This document shows, one piece after another, positions 48,524-57,846 of a DNA stretch of 64,000 nucleotides; positions within the stretch are counted from its first letter, which is position 1; each line of letters opens with the position of its first letter. The DNA lies in assembly GCA_947479055.1 (NCBI GenBank), contig CANJYE010000010.1:1-64000 (forward strand), in the 5' to 3' direction. Origin of the DNA: Erythrobacteraceae bacterium (GTDB lineage: Bacteria; Pseudomonadota; Alphaproteobacteria; Sphingomonadales; Sphingomonadaceae). Position numbers and translations under genes: made by a program. The notes under the pieces are model-generated. The model made no database searches. It had not been told where the DNA came from and saw only the letters and a list, made by a program, of their open reading frames with translations.

Positions 48524-49110
48524 CCCGTCCGCTGATCCTTGGTCTCACCGGCTCGATCGGCATGGGCAAGTCCACCGTCGCCGCAATGTTCCGCGCATGC
48601 GGCGTGCCGGTGTTCGATGCCGATGCGGCGGTGCATGTCCTGCAGGGACCGGGCGGCAGGCTGCTGTCCGCGATCGAGGATGCTTTTCCCGGCACCACCG
48701 GCCAGCAGGGCGTCGACCGGGCGGCGCTGGGCGCGCAGGTGTTCGGCAATGATGCCGCATTGAAGCGACTCGAGGCGATCGTTCACCCGGCGGTGCACGC
48801 CATGCGCGAGACCTTCCTGCTGGAAAATGCCGGGCTGCCGCTGGTGGTGTTCGATATCCCGCTGCTGTTCGAGAAGGGCGGGTTCCGCCAGGTCGACAAG
48901 ATCGTGGTGGTCTCCGCCCCGGCCGATGTGCAGCGTCATCGCGTGCTGGCCCGGCCGGACATGACGCCGGAGAAATTCGCCCATATCCTCGATCTCCAGA
49001 CCCCCGATGCGGAGAAGCGGGAAAGGGCCGATTTCGTTATCGACACAGGCACTTCCGAGGCAGAAACACGTGCCGAAGTCGAAAAGCTGATCGCCAGCCT
49101 GCTCGGTTGA
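48520..49110 (+). CDS. coaE: Dephospho-CoA kinase
   Basis: CoaE phosphorylates dephospho-CoA in the last step of CoA synthesis. The protein has 196 residues. The P-loop [17 protein letters not shown] is at residues 7-22, and [28 protein letters not shown] and the RADFVIDTG motif follow. Coupled to aroE by ATGA, in the origin-proximal operon. Confidence 0.95.
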   Translation: MTRPLILGLTGSIGMGKSTVAAMFRACGVPVFDADAAVHVLQGPGGRLLSAIEDAFPGTTGQQGVDRAALGAQVFGNDAALKRLEAIVHPAVHAMRETFLLENAGLPLVVFDIPLLFEKGGFRQVDKIVVVSAPADVQRHRVLARPDMTPEKFAHILDLQTPDAEKRERADFVIDTGTSEAETRAEVEKLIASLLG

Positions 49111-49149
49111 CCGCTTTTCCTTGCCAGCGCCCTTATCGGGGTGAATAAT

Positions 49150-49842
49150 ATGGCAACGATGCGTGAAATCATCTTCGATACCGAAACCACAGGCCTTGAT
49201 CCCAGGACGGGCGATCGCATGGTGGAAATCGGTTGCATCGAAATGGTCAACCGGGTTTTGACCGGCCACACCTTCCACGCCTATTTCAACCCGGACCGGA
49301 CGATGCCGGCCGAAGCCGAGGCCGTCCACGGACTGTCGGACGCGTTCCTTGCCGACAAGCCGCGCTTTCATGAGCGTGCGGGCGATCTGCTCGAATTCCT
49401 TGCCGATTCGCCGCTGGTTGCCCACAATGCCGGTTTCGACTTCGGCTTCCTCAATGCCGAGCTCGATATCTGCGGGCTGGAGCGGGTCAGCGAAGCGCGC
49501 AAGATCGATACGGTGTCGCTTGCCAGGGTGCGACACCCGGGTGCCAAGCTCTCGCTTGACGCGCTGTGCACCCGCTACGGGATCGATCGCAGCCATCGTA
49601 CGCGACATGGCGCGCTGCTCGATGCCGAATTGCTGGCGCAGGTCTATGTCGAGTTGACCGGCGGCCGCCAGATCGGCCTGGGCCTTGCCGCCGAAGTGCG
49701 CGAAGAAATCGTTGTCACAGCAAGCATGGCGGTGCGCGAGCGGGTCTTCCGCACCCCCCGGTCCCATGCCGAAAGTGAGGAGGAGCGCGCCCGGCATGCG
49801 GCGTTCCTCGACAAGATGGAGAAGCCGCTGTGGTCGCGCTGA
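49150..49842 (+). CDS. dnaQ: DNA polymerase III epsilon subunit
   Basis: DnaQ is the 3'-5' proofreading exonuclease of the replicative polymerase. The protein has about 230 residues. Exonuclease motifs are [11 protein letters not shown] (I), [13 protein letters not shown] (II) and [14 protein letters not shown] (III, with His and Asp). These complete the DEDDh pattern. Starts at 49150 (MATMREII) and 49159 are both possible. It ends the coaE run; hpf follows after 41 bases. Confidence 0.94.
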   Translation: MATMREIIFDTETTGLDPRTGDRMVEIGCIEMVNRVLTGHTFHAYFNPDRTMPAEAEAVHGLSDAFLADKPRFHERAGDLLEFLADSPLVAHNAGFDFGFLNAELDICGLERVSEARKIDTVSLARVRHPGAKLSLDALCTRYGIDRSHRTRHGALLDAELLAQVYVELTGGRQIGLGLAAEVREEIVVTASMAVRERVFRTPRSHAESEEERARHAAFLDKMEKPLWSR

Positions 49843-49883
49843 GCGCCTTGGCGGAGCAGGGTTCACAAAAGGGAGTAAGCAAC

Positions 49884-50450
49884 ATGGATATTCGCGTCTC
49901 AGGCCACCAGATGGATACCGGCGAAGCGCTGCAGCTGCATGTTGCCGATCGTTTGAACGGGATTATCACCAAATATTTCAGCAAGGCGCTGTCTTCCAAC
50001 GTCACTTTTGGCAAGGCACCGGCCGGCGCCTTCAACTGCGATATCATCACCCACGTGACTCAGGGCCTGATCCTGAAGGGCCATGGGGCGGCACAGGACG
50101 CGCATCTCGCACTCGATCAGGCAGCCGAGAAGATCGACAAGCAACTGCGGCGCTACAAGCGGCGGCTGAAGGACCGGCATGAGCAGTCCAGCTACGCCCT
50201 GAAGGAGGAAGAGGCCGCTTATACGGTGTTCGTGGTGGAAGAGCCCGAAGCCGAGGTGATGGACGACACCGCCCCGCTGATCATCGCCGAGACCCGGGTT
50301 GATATTCCGGAAGCCAGTGTCTCCGACGCGGTGATGATGCTCGATCTGCGTAACACCAATGCACTGTTCTTCAAGAACGCGGGCACAGGCCGCCACAACA
50401 TGGTCTACCGGCGCGGCGATGGCTCGATCGGCTGGGTCGAGCCCTCCTGA
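49884..50450 (+). CDS. hpf: Ribosome hibernation promoting factor, long form
   Basis: The protein has 188 residues. The N-terminal ribosome-binding domain (1-100) begins MDIRVSGHQMDTGEALQLHV and has KIDKQLRRYKRRLKD. The C-terminal part (about 125-188), VSDAVMMLDLRNTNALFFKNAGTGRHNMVYRRGDGSIG, is the dimerising domain of long HPF, which makes 100S ribosome pairs in resting cells. It is followed by ptsN, a conserved pairing. Confidence 0.93.
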   Translation: MDIRVSGHQMDTGEALQLHVADRLNGIITKYFSKALSSNVTFGKAPAGAFNCDIITHVTQGLILKGHGAAQDAHLALDQAAEKIDKQLRRYKRRLKDRHEQSSYALKEEEAAYTVFVVEEPEAEVMDDTAPLIIAETRVDIPEASVSDAVMMLDLRNTNALFFKNAGTGRHNMVYRRGDGSIGWVEPS

Positions 50451-50689
50451 CACGCTCGGGCGTCGTGGGTCGGGGCTGTGCGCCTTGCATGAACCGGCCC
50501 ACTGCGCTACTGGCGCGCATCGCCGTGACTTGGATCGGGACGGGTTCGGAACAGGTGCGGCTTCCGGCATGAATGATCTGCCTGCAAGCCCTGTTCTCTG
50601 CCCATGCCGTAAGTACTTGCGATGAAAGCGTGGTGCCCCTGCGCCATCCCGGCAGATACCGGTCTGGCACTGTTCACTTGATCGATGGA

Positions 50690-51151
50690 ATGACGCCTCA
50701 GTTCACACTCTCTCCCGATGCGGTCGCGATTATCGATTCCGACAACAAGCAGGCGATTCTCCAGGAACTCGCCGGCCGCTTTGCTTCGGCCTACGGTCTC
50801 GTGCGCGATGACGTGCTGGAGCGGATAGAGGAGCGGGAGCGGCTCGGCAGCACTGGTTTCGGTCGGGGCGTGGCCATTCCCCATGCGCGCGTCGCCGGGT
50901 TGACCGGCCCGGTCGCCGCGCTGCTGCGGTTGAAGAACCCGGTCGATTTCGCGGCGGCGGATGGCATGCCGGTCGATCTTGTCATCGGCCTGCTTTCGCC
51001 CGAGAATGCCGGGGTGAACCACCTCCATGCCCTCGCCTCGATTTCCCGGCTCGTGCGCGATGAACGCATTCGCGCGGCCCTGGCTGCCGCGCCCACTGTC
51101 GAGGTCCTGTGCGGACTGCTGACGAATGTCTCAGACCGCGACGCCGCCTGA
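50690..51151 (+). CDS. ptsN: PTS IIA-like nitrogen regulatory protein PtsN
   Basis: The protein has 153 residues. The active-site His is in GFGRGVAIPHARV (about residue 65). INHLHALASISRL-like NHLHALASISRLVRDE follows. PtsN (EIIANtr) receives phosphate from PtsP/NPr and regulates potassium and nitrogen responses. The start at 50690 (MTPQFTLS) is chosen. The 239 bases between hpf and this gene show no convincing gene. Its end overlaps the thioesterase gene by 26 bases. Confidence 0.92.
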   Translation: MTPQFTLSPDAVAIIDSDNKQAILQELAGRFASAYGLVRDDVLERIEERERLGSTGFGRGVAIPHARVAGLTGPVAALLRLKNPVDFAAADGMPVDLVIGLLSPENAGVNHLHALASISRLVRDERIRAALAAAPTVEVLCGLLTNVSDRDAA

Positions 51152-51611
51152 CGCAGCCGCCAGTGGCGCTGCCACGCATTGGCGGGCGCTGGAAAGCCTC
51201 TATGCTTCCGCTCCCGTCAACCGGCTGTTCGATTCCACGCTGACCGTCACCGGTGAAGGTCGTGCCCGGATCTCCTTCGTGATCGACGAGCATCATCATC
51301 ACGCCGCCGGGGCTGCCCATGGCACGATCTATTTCAAGATGCTGGATGATGCAGCATTCTATGCTGCCAACACGCTGATCACCGATCGCTTCCTGCTGAC
51401 CACCTCGTTCAACCTCCATTTCACCCGCCCGATCAAGCGCGGGCCGGTGGTGGCGGAAGGCCAGTGGATCAGCGGCCGGCGCCGGGTGCTGGTGGCTGAA
51501 GCCCGGCTGGTCGATGCCGAGGGCGAGGAGATCGGGCGCGGGACCGGCACTTTCATGCGTTCGCATATCGCGCTGTCCGGCCTGCCCGGCTATCGCCTGC
51601 CCTCCGCCTGA
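51126..51611 (+). CDS. PaaI family hotdog thioesterase
   Basis: The protein has 161 residues. The hotdog core reads HHHAAGAAHGTIYFKMLDDAAFYAANTL (the His-Gly and Asp positions of the active site) and LLTTSFNLHFTRPIKRGPVVAEG. It probably hydrolyses acyl-CoA or acyl-ACP; the exact substrate is not clear. It overlaps ptsN and is immediately followed by the DUF1491 gene. Confidence 0.85.
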   Translation: MSQTATPPDAAASGAATHWRALESLYASAPVNRLFDSTLTVTGEGRARISFVIDEHHHHAAGAAHGTIYFKMLDDAAFYAANTLITDRFLLTTSFNLHFTRPIKRGPVVAEGQWISGRRRVLVAEARLVDAEGEEIGRGTGTFMRSHIALSGLPGYRLPSA

Positions 51612-51952
51612 TGGACGATCGGCTGCCCGCTCATCTCGAGGTTTCAGGCTTGATCAGGGCGGTCGATGGTGCCGGCGGCTTTGCCACCGTGATCGCAAGA
51701 GGTGAACGCAACGGCGGGACAATCCTTGTTGTTTGTTGCGCGAGGGGGGACAATTCGAAACTTTTCGAACGGATGCCCCGACCGGACGGAACCCGCCAAT
51801 GGACCCTGTCCAGAAGCCAGGACGTTGAAAATCCAGTTGAATTTTCAGAATATCTGCAACGGCGACAGCGCCAGGACCCTGATTTGTGGATCGTGGAGCT
51901 GGATATCGTGCATGCGGAACGGTTCATCGGAATTAACCCTTCCGAAAGTTGA
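51611..51952 (+). CDS. DUF1491 family protein
   Basis: The protein has 113 residues. LPAHLEVSGLIRAVDGAGGFATVIARGE, then GGTILVVCCARG, and RQRQDPDLWIVELDI match DUF1491, an alphaproteobacterial family without known function. It shares a base with the stop of the thioesterase gene, so both are translated together. The following 195 bases are non-coding. Confidence 0.85.
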   Translation: MDDRLPAHLEVSGLIRAVDGAGGFATVIARGERNGGTILVVCCARGDNSKLFERMPRPDGTRQWTLSRSQDVENPVEFSEYLQRRQRQDPDLWIVELDIVHAERFIGINPSES

Positions 51953-52147
51953 CTTTGCTGCACCTGCGAATAGTGCGCCCCAACCTCTGAGGTGCGAGGG
52001 CAGTCACGGCCACAATACGGTTGTCGTGACCAGCACGCAGACGGGGGGCGGCCGGCAGGCCCTGGTTGACCCGAAGGCTCGCGGCTGGTCCGCAAGCGGG
52101 ATCGCCAGCCTGCGACAGGCTCGTCCACCGCCCAAATCGAATGATTG

Positions 52148-52792
52148 ATGAGTCGCAAGACCGAAATTTCCAGCGCGGTGGCCGCCACCGCGATGTTCCT
52201 GACTTTCCTTGGCGCCACGGATTCAGGCGCTTCCGCCCAGGAATTGGCCCCGGGCCCGGTTGAAGCTGCAACGGCGGCAGCCAACTCTCTCTTCCCCGAC
52301 CTGGCAGGCACCGACCTGTCGACTGCCGACAAGATGGCCATTGTCGCGGGTGAGGCAACCCAGTCCATGCCCGGCGGTGCGACATCCCTGACCGAGCTGG
52401 TCCGGGCGATACCCCAGCCTGGCGCGCTATCGCGTGAGATGGAATGCCTCGCCGGCGCGATCTATTTCGAAGCACGGGGCGAACCGCTGTCTGGCCAGCT
52501 CGCGGTTGGTCGGGTGATTGTCGATCGCACCCAGTCGCGCCGCTTTCCCACCAGCTATTGCGGCGTGGTTTACCAGCCATCCCAGTTCAGCTTCGTGCGG
52601 GGCGGGCGGATGCCGGTGATCAACCAGACCTCGCGCGCCTGGCAGGATGCCCGTGCCATCGCCATGATCGCCGATCGCGATTTGTGGGAAAGCCCGGCCA
52701 AGGGCGCGCTGTTCTTCCATTCGGCGCGTGTGAAGCCGGGCTGGAAATTGCAGCGGGTGGCACAGGTCAGCACCCACGTGTTCTATCGTTAA
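52148..52792 (+). CDS. SleB-type cell wall hydrolase
   Basis: The protein has about 214 residues. A signal peptide ends near SASA/QE (about residue 33). The C-terminal Hydrolase_2 domain (about 95-214) starts ECLAGAIYFEARGEPLSGQ with the catalytic Glu in the YFEARGE motif, and includes FPTSYCGVVYQPSQFSF. SleB-like enzymes cut peptidoglycan glycan strands. It is convergent with exonuclease III. Confidence 0.88.
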   Translation: MSRKTEISSAVAATAMFLTFLGATDSGASAQELAPGPVEAATAAANSLFPDLAGTDLSTADKMAIVAGEATQSMPGGATSLTELVRAIPQPGALSREMECLAGAIYFEARGEPLSGQLAVGRVIVDRTQSRRFPTSYCGVVYQPSQFSFVRGGRMPVINQTSRAWQDARAIAMIADRDLWESPAKGALFFHSARVKPGWKLQRVAQVSTHVFYR

Positions 52793-52807
52793 GAACGCCC
52801 GCGCGGG

Positions 52808-53581
52808 TCAGGCCCGCAGTTCGATCCAGACCGGTGCATGGTCGCTGGCCTTTTCCCGGCCGCGATAGGGCTTGTCGACTCCGGCTGACACCAGCCGGTC
52901 GGCCAGTTCCGGCGAGAGCAGCGCGTGATCAATGCGAAAGCCGTGATCGCGCTGCCATGCGCCGGCCTGATAGTCCCAATAGGTCCAAACCTGCCCTTGC
53001 GGATTGAGCGTGCCGATCGCATCGGTCCAGCCATCGTGCAGCAGGCGGGCATAGGCATCGCGCGAGCCGGGCTGCATCAGCGCGTCATCGGCCATCGCAC
53101 GGGGCGACCAGACGTCCTTGTCCTCGGGAATGACATTGTAGTCGCCCAGCACCACGGCGGGCAGTTCCTGCGCTGTCAGGGCGCGCATGTGGCTGCGCAG
53201 CCGCTCCATCCAGGCCAGCTTGTAGTCGAACTTGGGGCCGGGCTGCGGGTTGCCGTTGGGCAGGTAGATGCAGGCGATCCGCACGCCGTTGACGTCGGCC
53301 TCGAGATAGCGGGATTGTTCATCCTCCTGATCGCCGGGCAGGCCTCGCTGCGTTTGCACCGGTGCGGTGCCGTCGGCCAGGATCGCCACCCCGTTGAAGC
53401 CTTTCTGGCCATGCCAGATCGCCTGGTAGCCGATCGCTGCGAACTCATCGGCAGGGAAACCTTCGTCCTGGGTCTTGATCTCCTGCAGGCAGGCGACCGC
53501 CGGGCGGGTTTCGACCAGCCATTCCAGAAGGCGCGGCAAGCGCGCCTTGATGCCATTGATGTTGAAGCTGGCTATGCGCAC
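52808..53581 (-). CDS. xth: Exodeoxyribonuclease III / AP endonuclease
   Basis: Xth repairs abasic sites. The protein has 257 residues. It starts MRIASFNINGIKARLPRLLEW, CLQEIKTQDEGFP has the metal-binding Glu, VVLGDYNVIPEDKDVW contains the Asp-Asn active-site pair, and ASDHAPVWIELR at the end holds the catalytic His. The erpA-like gene lies 8 bases upstream. Confidence 0.94.
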   Translation of the reverse strand: MRIASFNINGIKARLPRLLEWLVETRPAVACLQEIKTQDEGFPADEFAAIGYQAIWHGQKGFNGVAILADGTAPVQTQRGLPGDQEDEQSRYLEADVNGVRIACIYLPNGNPQPGPKFDYKLAWMERLRSHMRALTAQELPAVVLGDYNVIPEDKDVWSPRAMADDALMQPGSRDAYARLLHDGWTDAIGTLNPQGQVWTYWDYQAGAWQRDHGFRIDHALLSPELADRLVSAGVDKPYRGREKASDHAPVWIELRA

Positions 53582-53589
53582 GCGCGCGC

Positions 53590-53922
53590 TCAGATCCCGA
53601 AGCTGGAACCGCAGCCGCAGCCGGACGCGGCATTGGGATTGCTGACCTGAAAGGCGGCACCCCCCAGTGATTCGACGAAATCGACCACGCTGCCGGACAG
53701 AAGATCGAGGCTGACCGGATCGACCAGCAGCTTCACCCCGTCGGTTTCCGAGACCGTGTCATCCGCTTCGGGCGTGTCGGCCAGATCGAACTTGTACTGG
53801 AAGCCGGAACAACCGCCGCCTTCCACCGAAAGGCGCAGCATCGCCGGTTTGGCCTGCTTGCTGGCGATGGCGGCCACGCGCGCGGCGGCGGATGGGGTCA
53901 GGGTGAGTGCGGTTGCGGACAT
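53590..53922 (-). CDS. A-type iron-sulfur carrier protein (ErpA/IscA family)
   Basis: The protein has 110 residues. The three cysteines of the family are present: GGGCSGFQYKF (about residue 38) and GCGCGSSF near the C-terminus. A-type carriers deliver Fe-S clusters to apo-enzymes. The class (ErpA, IscA or SufA) cannot be decided. The 2Fe-2S ferredoxin lies 1 kb to the right. Confidence 0.92.
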   Translation of the reverse strand: MSATALTLTPSAAARVAAIASKQAKPAMLRLSVEGGGCSGFQYKFDLADTPEADDTVSETDGVKLLVDPVSLDLLSGSVVDFVESLGGAAFQVSNPNAASGCGCGSSFGI

Positions 53923-53959
53923 GACCCCAATGTAGGGCTTGCTGGCCGCACCGGCAAGT

Positions 53960-54388
53960 TCACGCAGTCTGGATATATTCGCGCATCGCCTCGGCTTCCG
54001 CCTCGGCCGCTTCGACCCGCAGTTTGACCAGATCGCCGATCGAGACGAAACCGATCATCCGCTCACCCTCCACCACCGGCAGATGGCGGACCCGGCGGCG
54101 GGTCATCAGCCCCAGCGCTTCCAGCGCATCGGTTTCCTGGTGCACGGTAATGGCTGGCGCGGTCATCACTTCGCCGACCGTCCGGTTCAGTGCGTCGGCT
54201 CCGTCCTGGGCGATCGAATAGAGCAGGTCGCGTTCGGAAAAGATGCCGACAACCCGATCTCCCTCGAGCACGGGCAGCGCGCCGATTCGCTGCTCGGCCA
54301 GCAAACGCGCGGCCTCGGTCACGCCGGTGGAGGTTGTGCAGCTGTGGATCGGCCCCTGGCGATTCTGAATCAGCCTGATGATAGCCAT
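53960..54388 (-). CDS. CBS domain protein
   Basis: The protein has 142 residues made of two CBS repeats: STGVTEAARLLAEQRIGALPVLEGDRVVGIFSERDLL and TDALEALGLMTRRRVRHLPVVEGERMIGFVSIGDLV. CBS pairs bind adenosine nucleotides such as AMP or ATP and act as sensors. No enzymatic domain is attached, so the partner is unknown. Confidence 0.9.
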   Translation of the reverse strand: MAIIRLIQNRQGPIHSCTTSTGVTEAARLLAEQRIGALPVLEGDRVVGIFSERDLLYSIAQDGADALNRTVGEVMTAPAITVHQETDALEALGLMTRRRVRHLPVVEGERMIGFVSIGDLVKLRVEAAEAEAEAMREYIQTA

Positions 54389-54486
54389 GCCTGTTCCCCT
54401 TTATGTCGTGTTCTGCTGGGACGGCGAATTATGCCATGGACCGGGATCGTTTGCCAGCACTGCCGCAACAGGGCAAAGCCGGAACC

Positions 54487-54777
54487 ATGATACCCAGATC
54501 CCCACTCGACGATCCCGCCAAGGCCGCCTTCGCATGGGCGCGCTACAAGCGGCTGATGCGCGCGATGGGGCTATTGTCGCTGGTGGTGATCGTGCTGGCG
54601 CTCGGACTGCTCTATCGCCACAACGGCTTCGTTTCGATCCACTATTACATCGCGACCGCGCTGGGCATTGGCTTTACCATGCTGCTGACCTCGGCGCTGA
54701 TGGGCCTGCTCTTCCTGTCGAGCGGGACCGGCCATGACGAGTCGATCGCCGATCCGCTCAATGATACGAAGGAATAG
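54487..54777 (+). CDS. Small two-helix membrane protein, hypothetical
   Basis: The protein has 96 residues from MIPRSPLDDP. Two membrane helices are visible (LLSLVVIVLALGLLYRH and ATALGIGFTMLLTSALMGLLFL), with short charged ends. A start at 54436 is possible. Similar small proteins with the same LDDPAKAAFAWARYK start are common in sphingomonads; the function is unknown. It converges on the ferredoxin-like gene. Confidence 0.75.
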   Translation: MIPRSPLDDPAKAAFAWARYKRLMRAMGLLSLVVIVLALGLLYRHNGFVSIHYYIATALGIGFTMLLTSALMGLLFLSSGTGHDESIADPLNDTKE

Positions 54778-54780
54778 CCG

Positions 54781-55146
54781 TCAGGCCTCTGGCCGCAGTC
54801 GGAAATCCTCTACCGGCTGGCCGCCGATCAGGTGCTCCTGGATGATCCGTTCGAGCACCGCTTCGTTGCAGCTGTGGTACCAGACCCCTTCCGGCCATAC
54901 GACCGCGACCGGACCGGCGGCACAGATTCGCAGGCAATCCGCCTTGCTGCGCGCCACTCCGCCCCGGTCGGCGAGGCCGAGCTGCTTGAGCCGCTTCTTG
55001 AGATAGGCCCAGGCCGCCTTGCCCTTGTCGGGGGGGCAGCACTTTCCCTTTTCCGAGGTGGCGCACAGAAAGACATGGCGGCTGATCGCATCACCGCCGG
55101 CCACGCCCAGCGCCTTGCGGGCGTCGTCAAGGCCTGTTGTGGGCAC
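54781..55146 (-). CDS. 2Fe-2S thioredoxin-like ferredoxin domain protein
   Basis: The protein has about 122 residues from GTG at 55146. Cysteines in [16 protein letters not shown] and [13 protein letters not shown] fit the thioredoxin-like 2Fe-2S ferredoxin family, and [15 protein letters not shown] is the conserved tail. Such proteins accompany cobalamin or other redox systems. It follows the DUF2497 gene by 10 bases, so both may share a transcript. Confidence 0.82.
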   Translation of the reverse strand: MPTTGLDDARKALGVAGGDAISRHVFLCATSEKGKCCPPDKGKAAWAYLKKRLKQLGLADRGGVARSKADCLRICAAGPVAVVWPEGVWYHSCNEAVLERIIQEHLIGGQPVEDFRLRPEA

Positions 55147-55156
55147 CAGATGCGGC

Positions 55157-55603
55157 CTAGCCGCGCTTGCCGACGATCCGGGAAATTTCGGCGGCGACCA
55201 GTTTTTCGACCATGGCGGGCAGGTTCTGCTCGAGCCAGATGGCAAGCATCGGGCGCAGCATCTCACGCACCATGCCTTCGAGCGAGGTTTCGCCGGAACG
55301 GACGATCTGCGGGCGGGCGCCGGGTTCGGAGATCATCGCCAGCGCATCGAGCGATTCGCGCATCGAGGCGCTGATCGTGTCGCTGATCAGCGGGGCATCC
55401 TGCTCGGCATCGTCAGCCCCATCGTCAAGGCAGCGGCCAGCTTGGCCAAGATCGAGCACTTCGCTGTCAGATCGCGCCGGTGAAACACCCTTTTCCGAGC
55501 GTGTGCGGCGCAGTTCCGCCGCGCCTTCGCGATTGTCGCGGGCGATCACTTTCTTGATCGAGGCGAGGATTTCCTCGACCGAAGGTTCACTGTCCTGACG
55601 CAT
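55157..55603 (-). CDS. DUF2497 protein (PopZ-like polar organiser)
   Basis: The protein has 148 residues. The N-terminal helix reads [19 protein letters not shown] (residues 3-21), the PopZ-type client-binding motif, then a Pro/Glu/Asp-containing linker, and the C-terminal [33 protein letters not shown] helix used for oligomerisation. In Caulobacter PopZ anchors the ParB/parS origin at the pole. The ParABS cluster lies 15-20 kb away. Start MRQDSEP at 55603 rather than 55624. Confidence 0.85.
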   Translation of the reverse strand: MRQDSEPSVEEILASIKKVIARDNREGAAELRRTRSEKGVSPARSDSEVLDLGQAGRCLDDGADDAEQDAPLISDTISASMRESLDALAMISEPGARPQIVRSGETSLEGMVREMLRPMLAIWLEQNLPAMVEKLVAAEISRIVGKRG

Positions 55604-55630
55604 GGAAATGAAAGCCCCCTGCAACCTTGC

Positions 55631-57085
55631 TTATTGAGCGTTGGGAATTGTGCCCTCTTGGGCTGGCGTGTCAACCGTGTGGGTCGACTTCGCGACCGGG
55701 GCAGGATCGGTATCCCAGTCCGACAGCTTGCCGCGCACGCGTTCGTAATTGGCGACCGGGTCATACAGCGGCCCACCCGGATCAAGCGCGAGATCGCGCG
55801 CTTCGGCCCGGCCCATCGCAGCCAGCAGCGAGAAGCCCGCGACATAGGCATTGCGCCGTGCGGTCACCAGTTGGACCCGCGCCCGCAGCAGTTCCTGTTC
55901 GGCATCGAGGATGTCGAGAATGGTGCGGTTGCCGACCGTGTTCTCGGCCCGCACGCCCTCCAGGCTCAGTTCGGCTGCGTCGATCGCGCTCTGGGACGTC
56001 TCGATGATGGCATTGGCGGCGCGCCAGCTGGAATAGGCGGCGCGGGCCTGGGCGATCACTTCGCGCTCTGCCGCGATCTCGCGTTCCAGCGTGGCAGAAG
56101 CCTGTGCCTGTGCCTGTCGTTCGCGCGCGGCCGGAAGGCCGCCCTGGTAGATCGGGATGGTCGCCCGCACCCCGGCGGTGGCCTGAGTGCTGGAACTGGG
56201 GAAGATCGCGCCCAGCGCGGTCGTTCCGTTGCGCTCGGTATGGCTATAGTCCGCCCCGGTGAACAGTTCGATCCGGGGCATGCGCGAGGAGCCCGCGACC
56301 TTGATGTCGTAACCGGCCGCTTCCGAGCGTTCGCGCGCGGCGATCAGGTCGGGATTGTTTTCCAGCGCCACAGATACAGCGACCGCCGGGTCTTCCGGCA
56401 GGTTGGGAAGCGGCGGCGGCGGTTCCAGCGTGCCCGGCTCCCGGCCGACCAGCTCGATATAGCGTTCGCGCGCGGCGACGAGGTTGGCCCGGGCTGAACG
56501 CAGATCGCCGCGCGCCAGTTCCAGCCGCGAGCGGGACTGGGCGACATCGGTGCGGGTCAGGTCACCGATCTCGAACCGGTCAGTGGTTGCCTTGAGGTTG
56601 ACAGTCAGCACATCGACCAGATTGCCCGACAGGCCGACGATCGCTTCGCTCTGGATCACGTCCATATAGGCCGCGACCACCTGGCTGAACACGCCGCTTT
56701 CGGTCGCGCGCAGATCAGCCTGCCCGGCCTTGACCCGGGTTTTGGCCGCGCGCACGCCGTTCTTCACCGAGCCGCCCGAATAGACCGGAACGCCAAGCGA
56801 GACCGAGCCGCCGTACTGGTTGTCGGCGTTCAGCGGGCTGCTGTTGCTCTGGTAAATATAGTCGGTGTAATTGGCCGAGGCGCTGATCCCGGGTAGTCCG
56901 GCAGCACGTTCGATCGGGACGTTTTCATCCTCCGCGCGCTGGTCGGCCCGAGCGGCCTGCAGCGTCGGATTGGTGTTGTAGGCGTTCACCAGTGCGTCGC
57001 GCAGCGAATCGGCCTGCGCCGTGCCCGGGACCAGCGCACAGGCGACCAGCGCCCATTGTGCGGTTCCTGCCATCCATCTCGTCAT
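55631..57085 (-). CDS. TolC family outer membrane efflux protein
   Basis: The protein has 484 residues. A signal peptide ends near AQA (about residue 25). The two structural repeats of TolC are recognisable, with long coiled-coil helices: LRDALVNAYNTNPTLQAARAD (repeat 1) and VSVALENNPDLIAARERSEAAGYD (repeat 2). NLVDVLTVNLKATTDRFEIGDLTRTDVAQSRSRL includes the conserved GDLTRTDV. It forms the outer-membrane duct for efflux or type I export. It follows the Pcm-like gene by 3 bases, a common pairing. Confidence 0.92.
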   Translation of the reverse strand: MTRWMAGTAQWALVACALVPGTAQADSLRDALVNAYNTNPTLQAARADQRAEDENVPIERAAGLPGISASANYTDYIYQSNSSPLNADNQYGGSVSLGVPVYSGGSVKNGVRAAKTRVKAGQADLRATESGVFSQVVAAYMDVIQSEAIVGLSGNLVDVLTVNLKATTDRFEIGDLTRTDVAQSRSRLELARGDLRSARANLVAARERYIELVGREPGTLEPPPPLPNLPEDPAVAVSVALENNPDLIAARERSEAAGYDIKVAGSSRMPRIELFTGADYSHTERNGTTALGAIFPSSSTQATAGVRATIPIYQGGLPAARERQAQAQASATLEREIAAEREVIAQARAAYSSWRAANAIIETSQSAIDAAELSLEGVRAENTVGNRTILDILDAEQELLRARVQLVTARRNAYVAGFSLLAAMGRAEARDLALDPGGPLYDPVANYERVRGKLSDWDTDPAPVAKSTHTVDTPAQEGTIPNAQ

Positions 57086-57087
57086 GG

Positions 57088-57708
57088 TCAGAACCTCCAG
57101 CTCTTGGGCGTGGCAAATTCGGTCAGGCCCGGAATGCCGATCTCGGCCAGTTCCAGCAAGGCCACTTCGCCGCCCAGCTTCCTGCCGGTGGCGAGGCGGG
57201 CGACGCCGCGGCTGACCAGTCCCGTCACCACGCGGGCACCTTCGGCCAGGCGCGCTGCCAGGCTGTCGGGCAATTTTTCGATCGCGCCATCGATCATCAG
57301 CAGGGTGAAATCGCCCTGCTTGCGGCTCTTCGCGACGGCGGCTTGCGGGGTGATCACTTCGACCGAACCGGCCAGCGCCTTCACCAGCGTAGCCAGATAG
57401 CCGCTTCCGCCATCGACCAGCAGGACCCTGTCGGCAGCGGTCGGGGCCGCTTCGCTCAGCATCCGCCCATGAACCAGCGGCGAGGCGAGAAAACGGCCAT
57501 CGCCGAGCGGCACGGCCCGGTCGGTGTAGGCAACATCCCTGGCCGATTCCGGAACGAAATCCTCCCGCGCGACGGCAGCAAAAGCGGAAAGCACGAATTC
57601 CTCATTCACGCCGCTGACGCGCAATTGGCTGTCGATCATCGCCTTGCGGGCAGTGGCGAAACCGGTGTCGCTGCGCAGCGCAACCCCGGGCTCTGCAAAC
57701 GTGGTCAT
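57088..57708 (-). CDS. Protein-L-isoaspartate O-methyltransferase-like protein
   Basis: The protein has about 206 residues. MIDSQLRVSGVNEEFVLSAFAAVAREDFVPE is the Pcm-like N-terminus. The S-adenosylmethionine motif, normally VLEIGTGSGY, is VLLVDGGSGYLATL, with Asp-Gly in place of Glu-Ile-Gly, so activity is uncertain. Pcm-type genes before tolC are common in alphaproteobacteria. The start is 57708 (the ATG before it is also possible at 57711). Confidence 0.8.
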   Translation of the reverse strand: MTTFAEPGVALRSDTGFATARKAMIDSQLRVSGVNEEFVLSAFAAVAREDFVPESARDVAYTDRAVPLGDGRFLASPLVHGRMLSEAAPTAADRVLLVDGGSGYLATLVKALAGSVEVITPQAAVAKSRKQGDFTLLMIDGAIEKLPDSLAARLAEGARVVTGLVSRGVARLATGRKLGGEVALLELAEIGIPGLTEFATPKSWRF

Positions 57709-57846
57709 CAATCAAACCCTTCCTGCGGGAACCCCGCACGCACCTGTTCGCTTTAGGGGAGAGGTCCCTTCGCGCCAAGCGCTTTGACGCGAGGGTGCAG
57801 TGGCGACTATGGCGACCTCAGATTCTTCTGCAAGGAGCGTTCTGCC

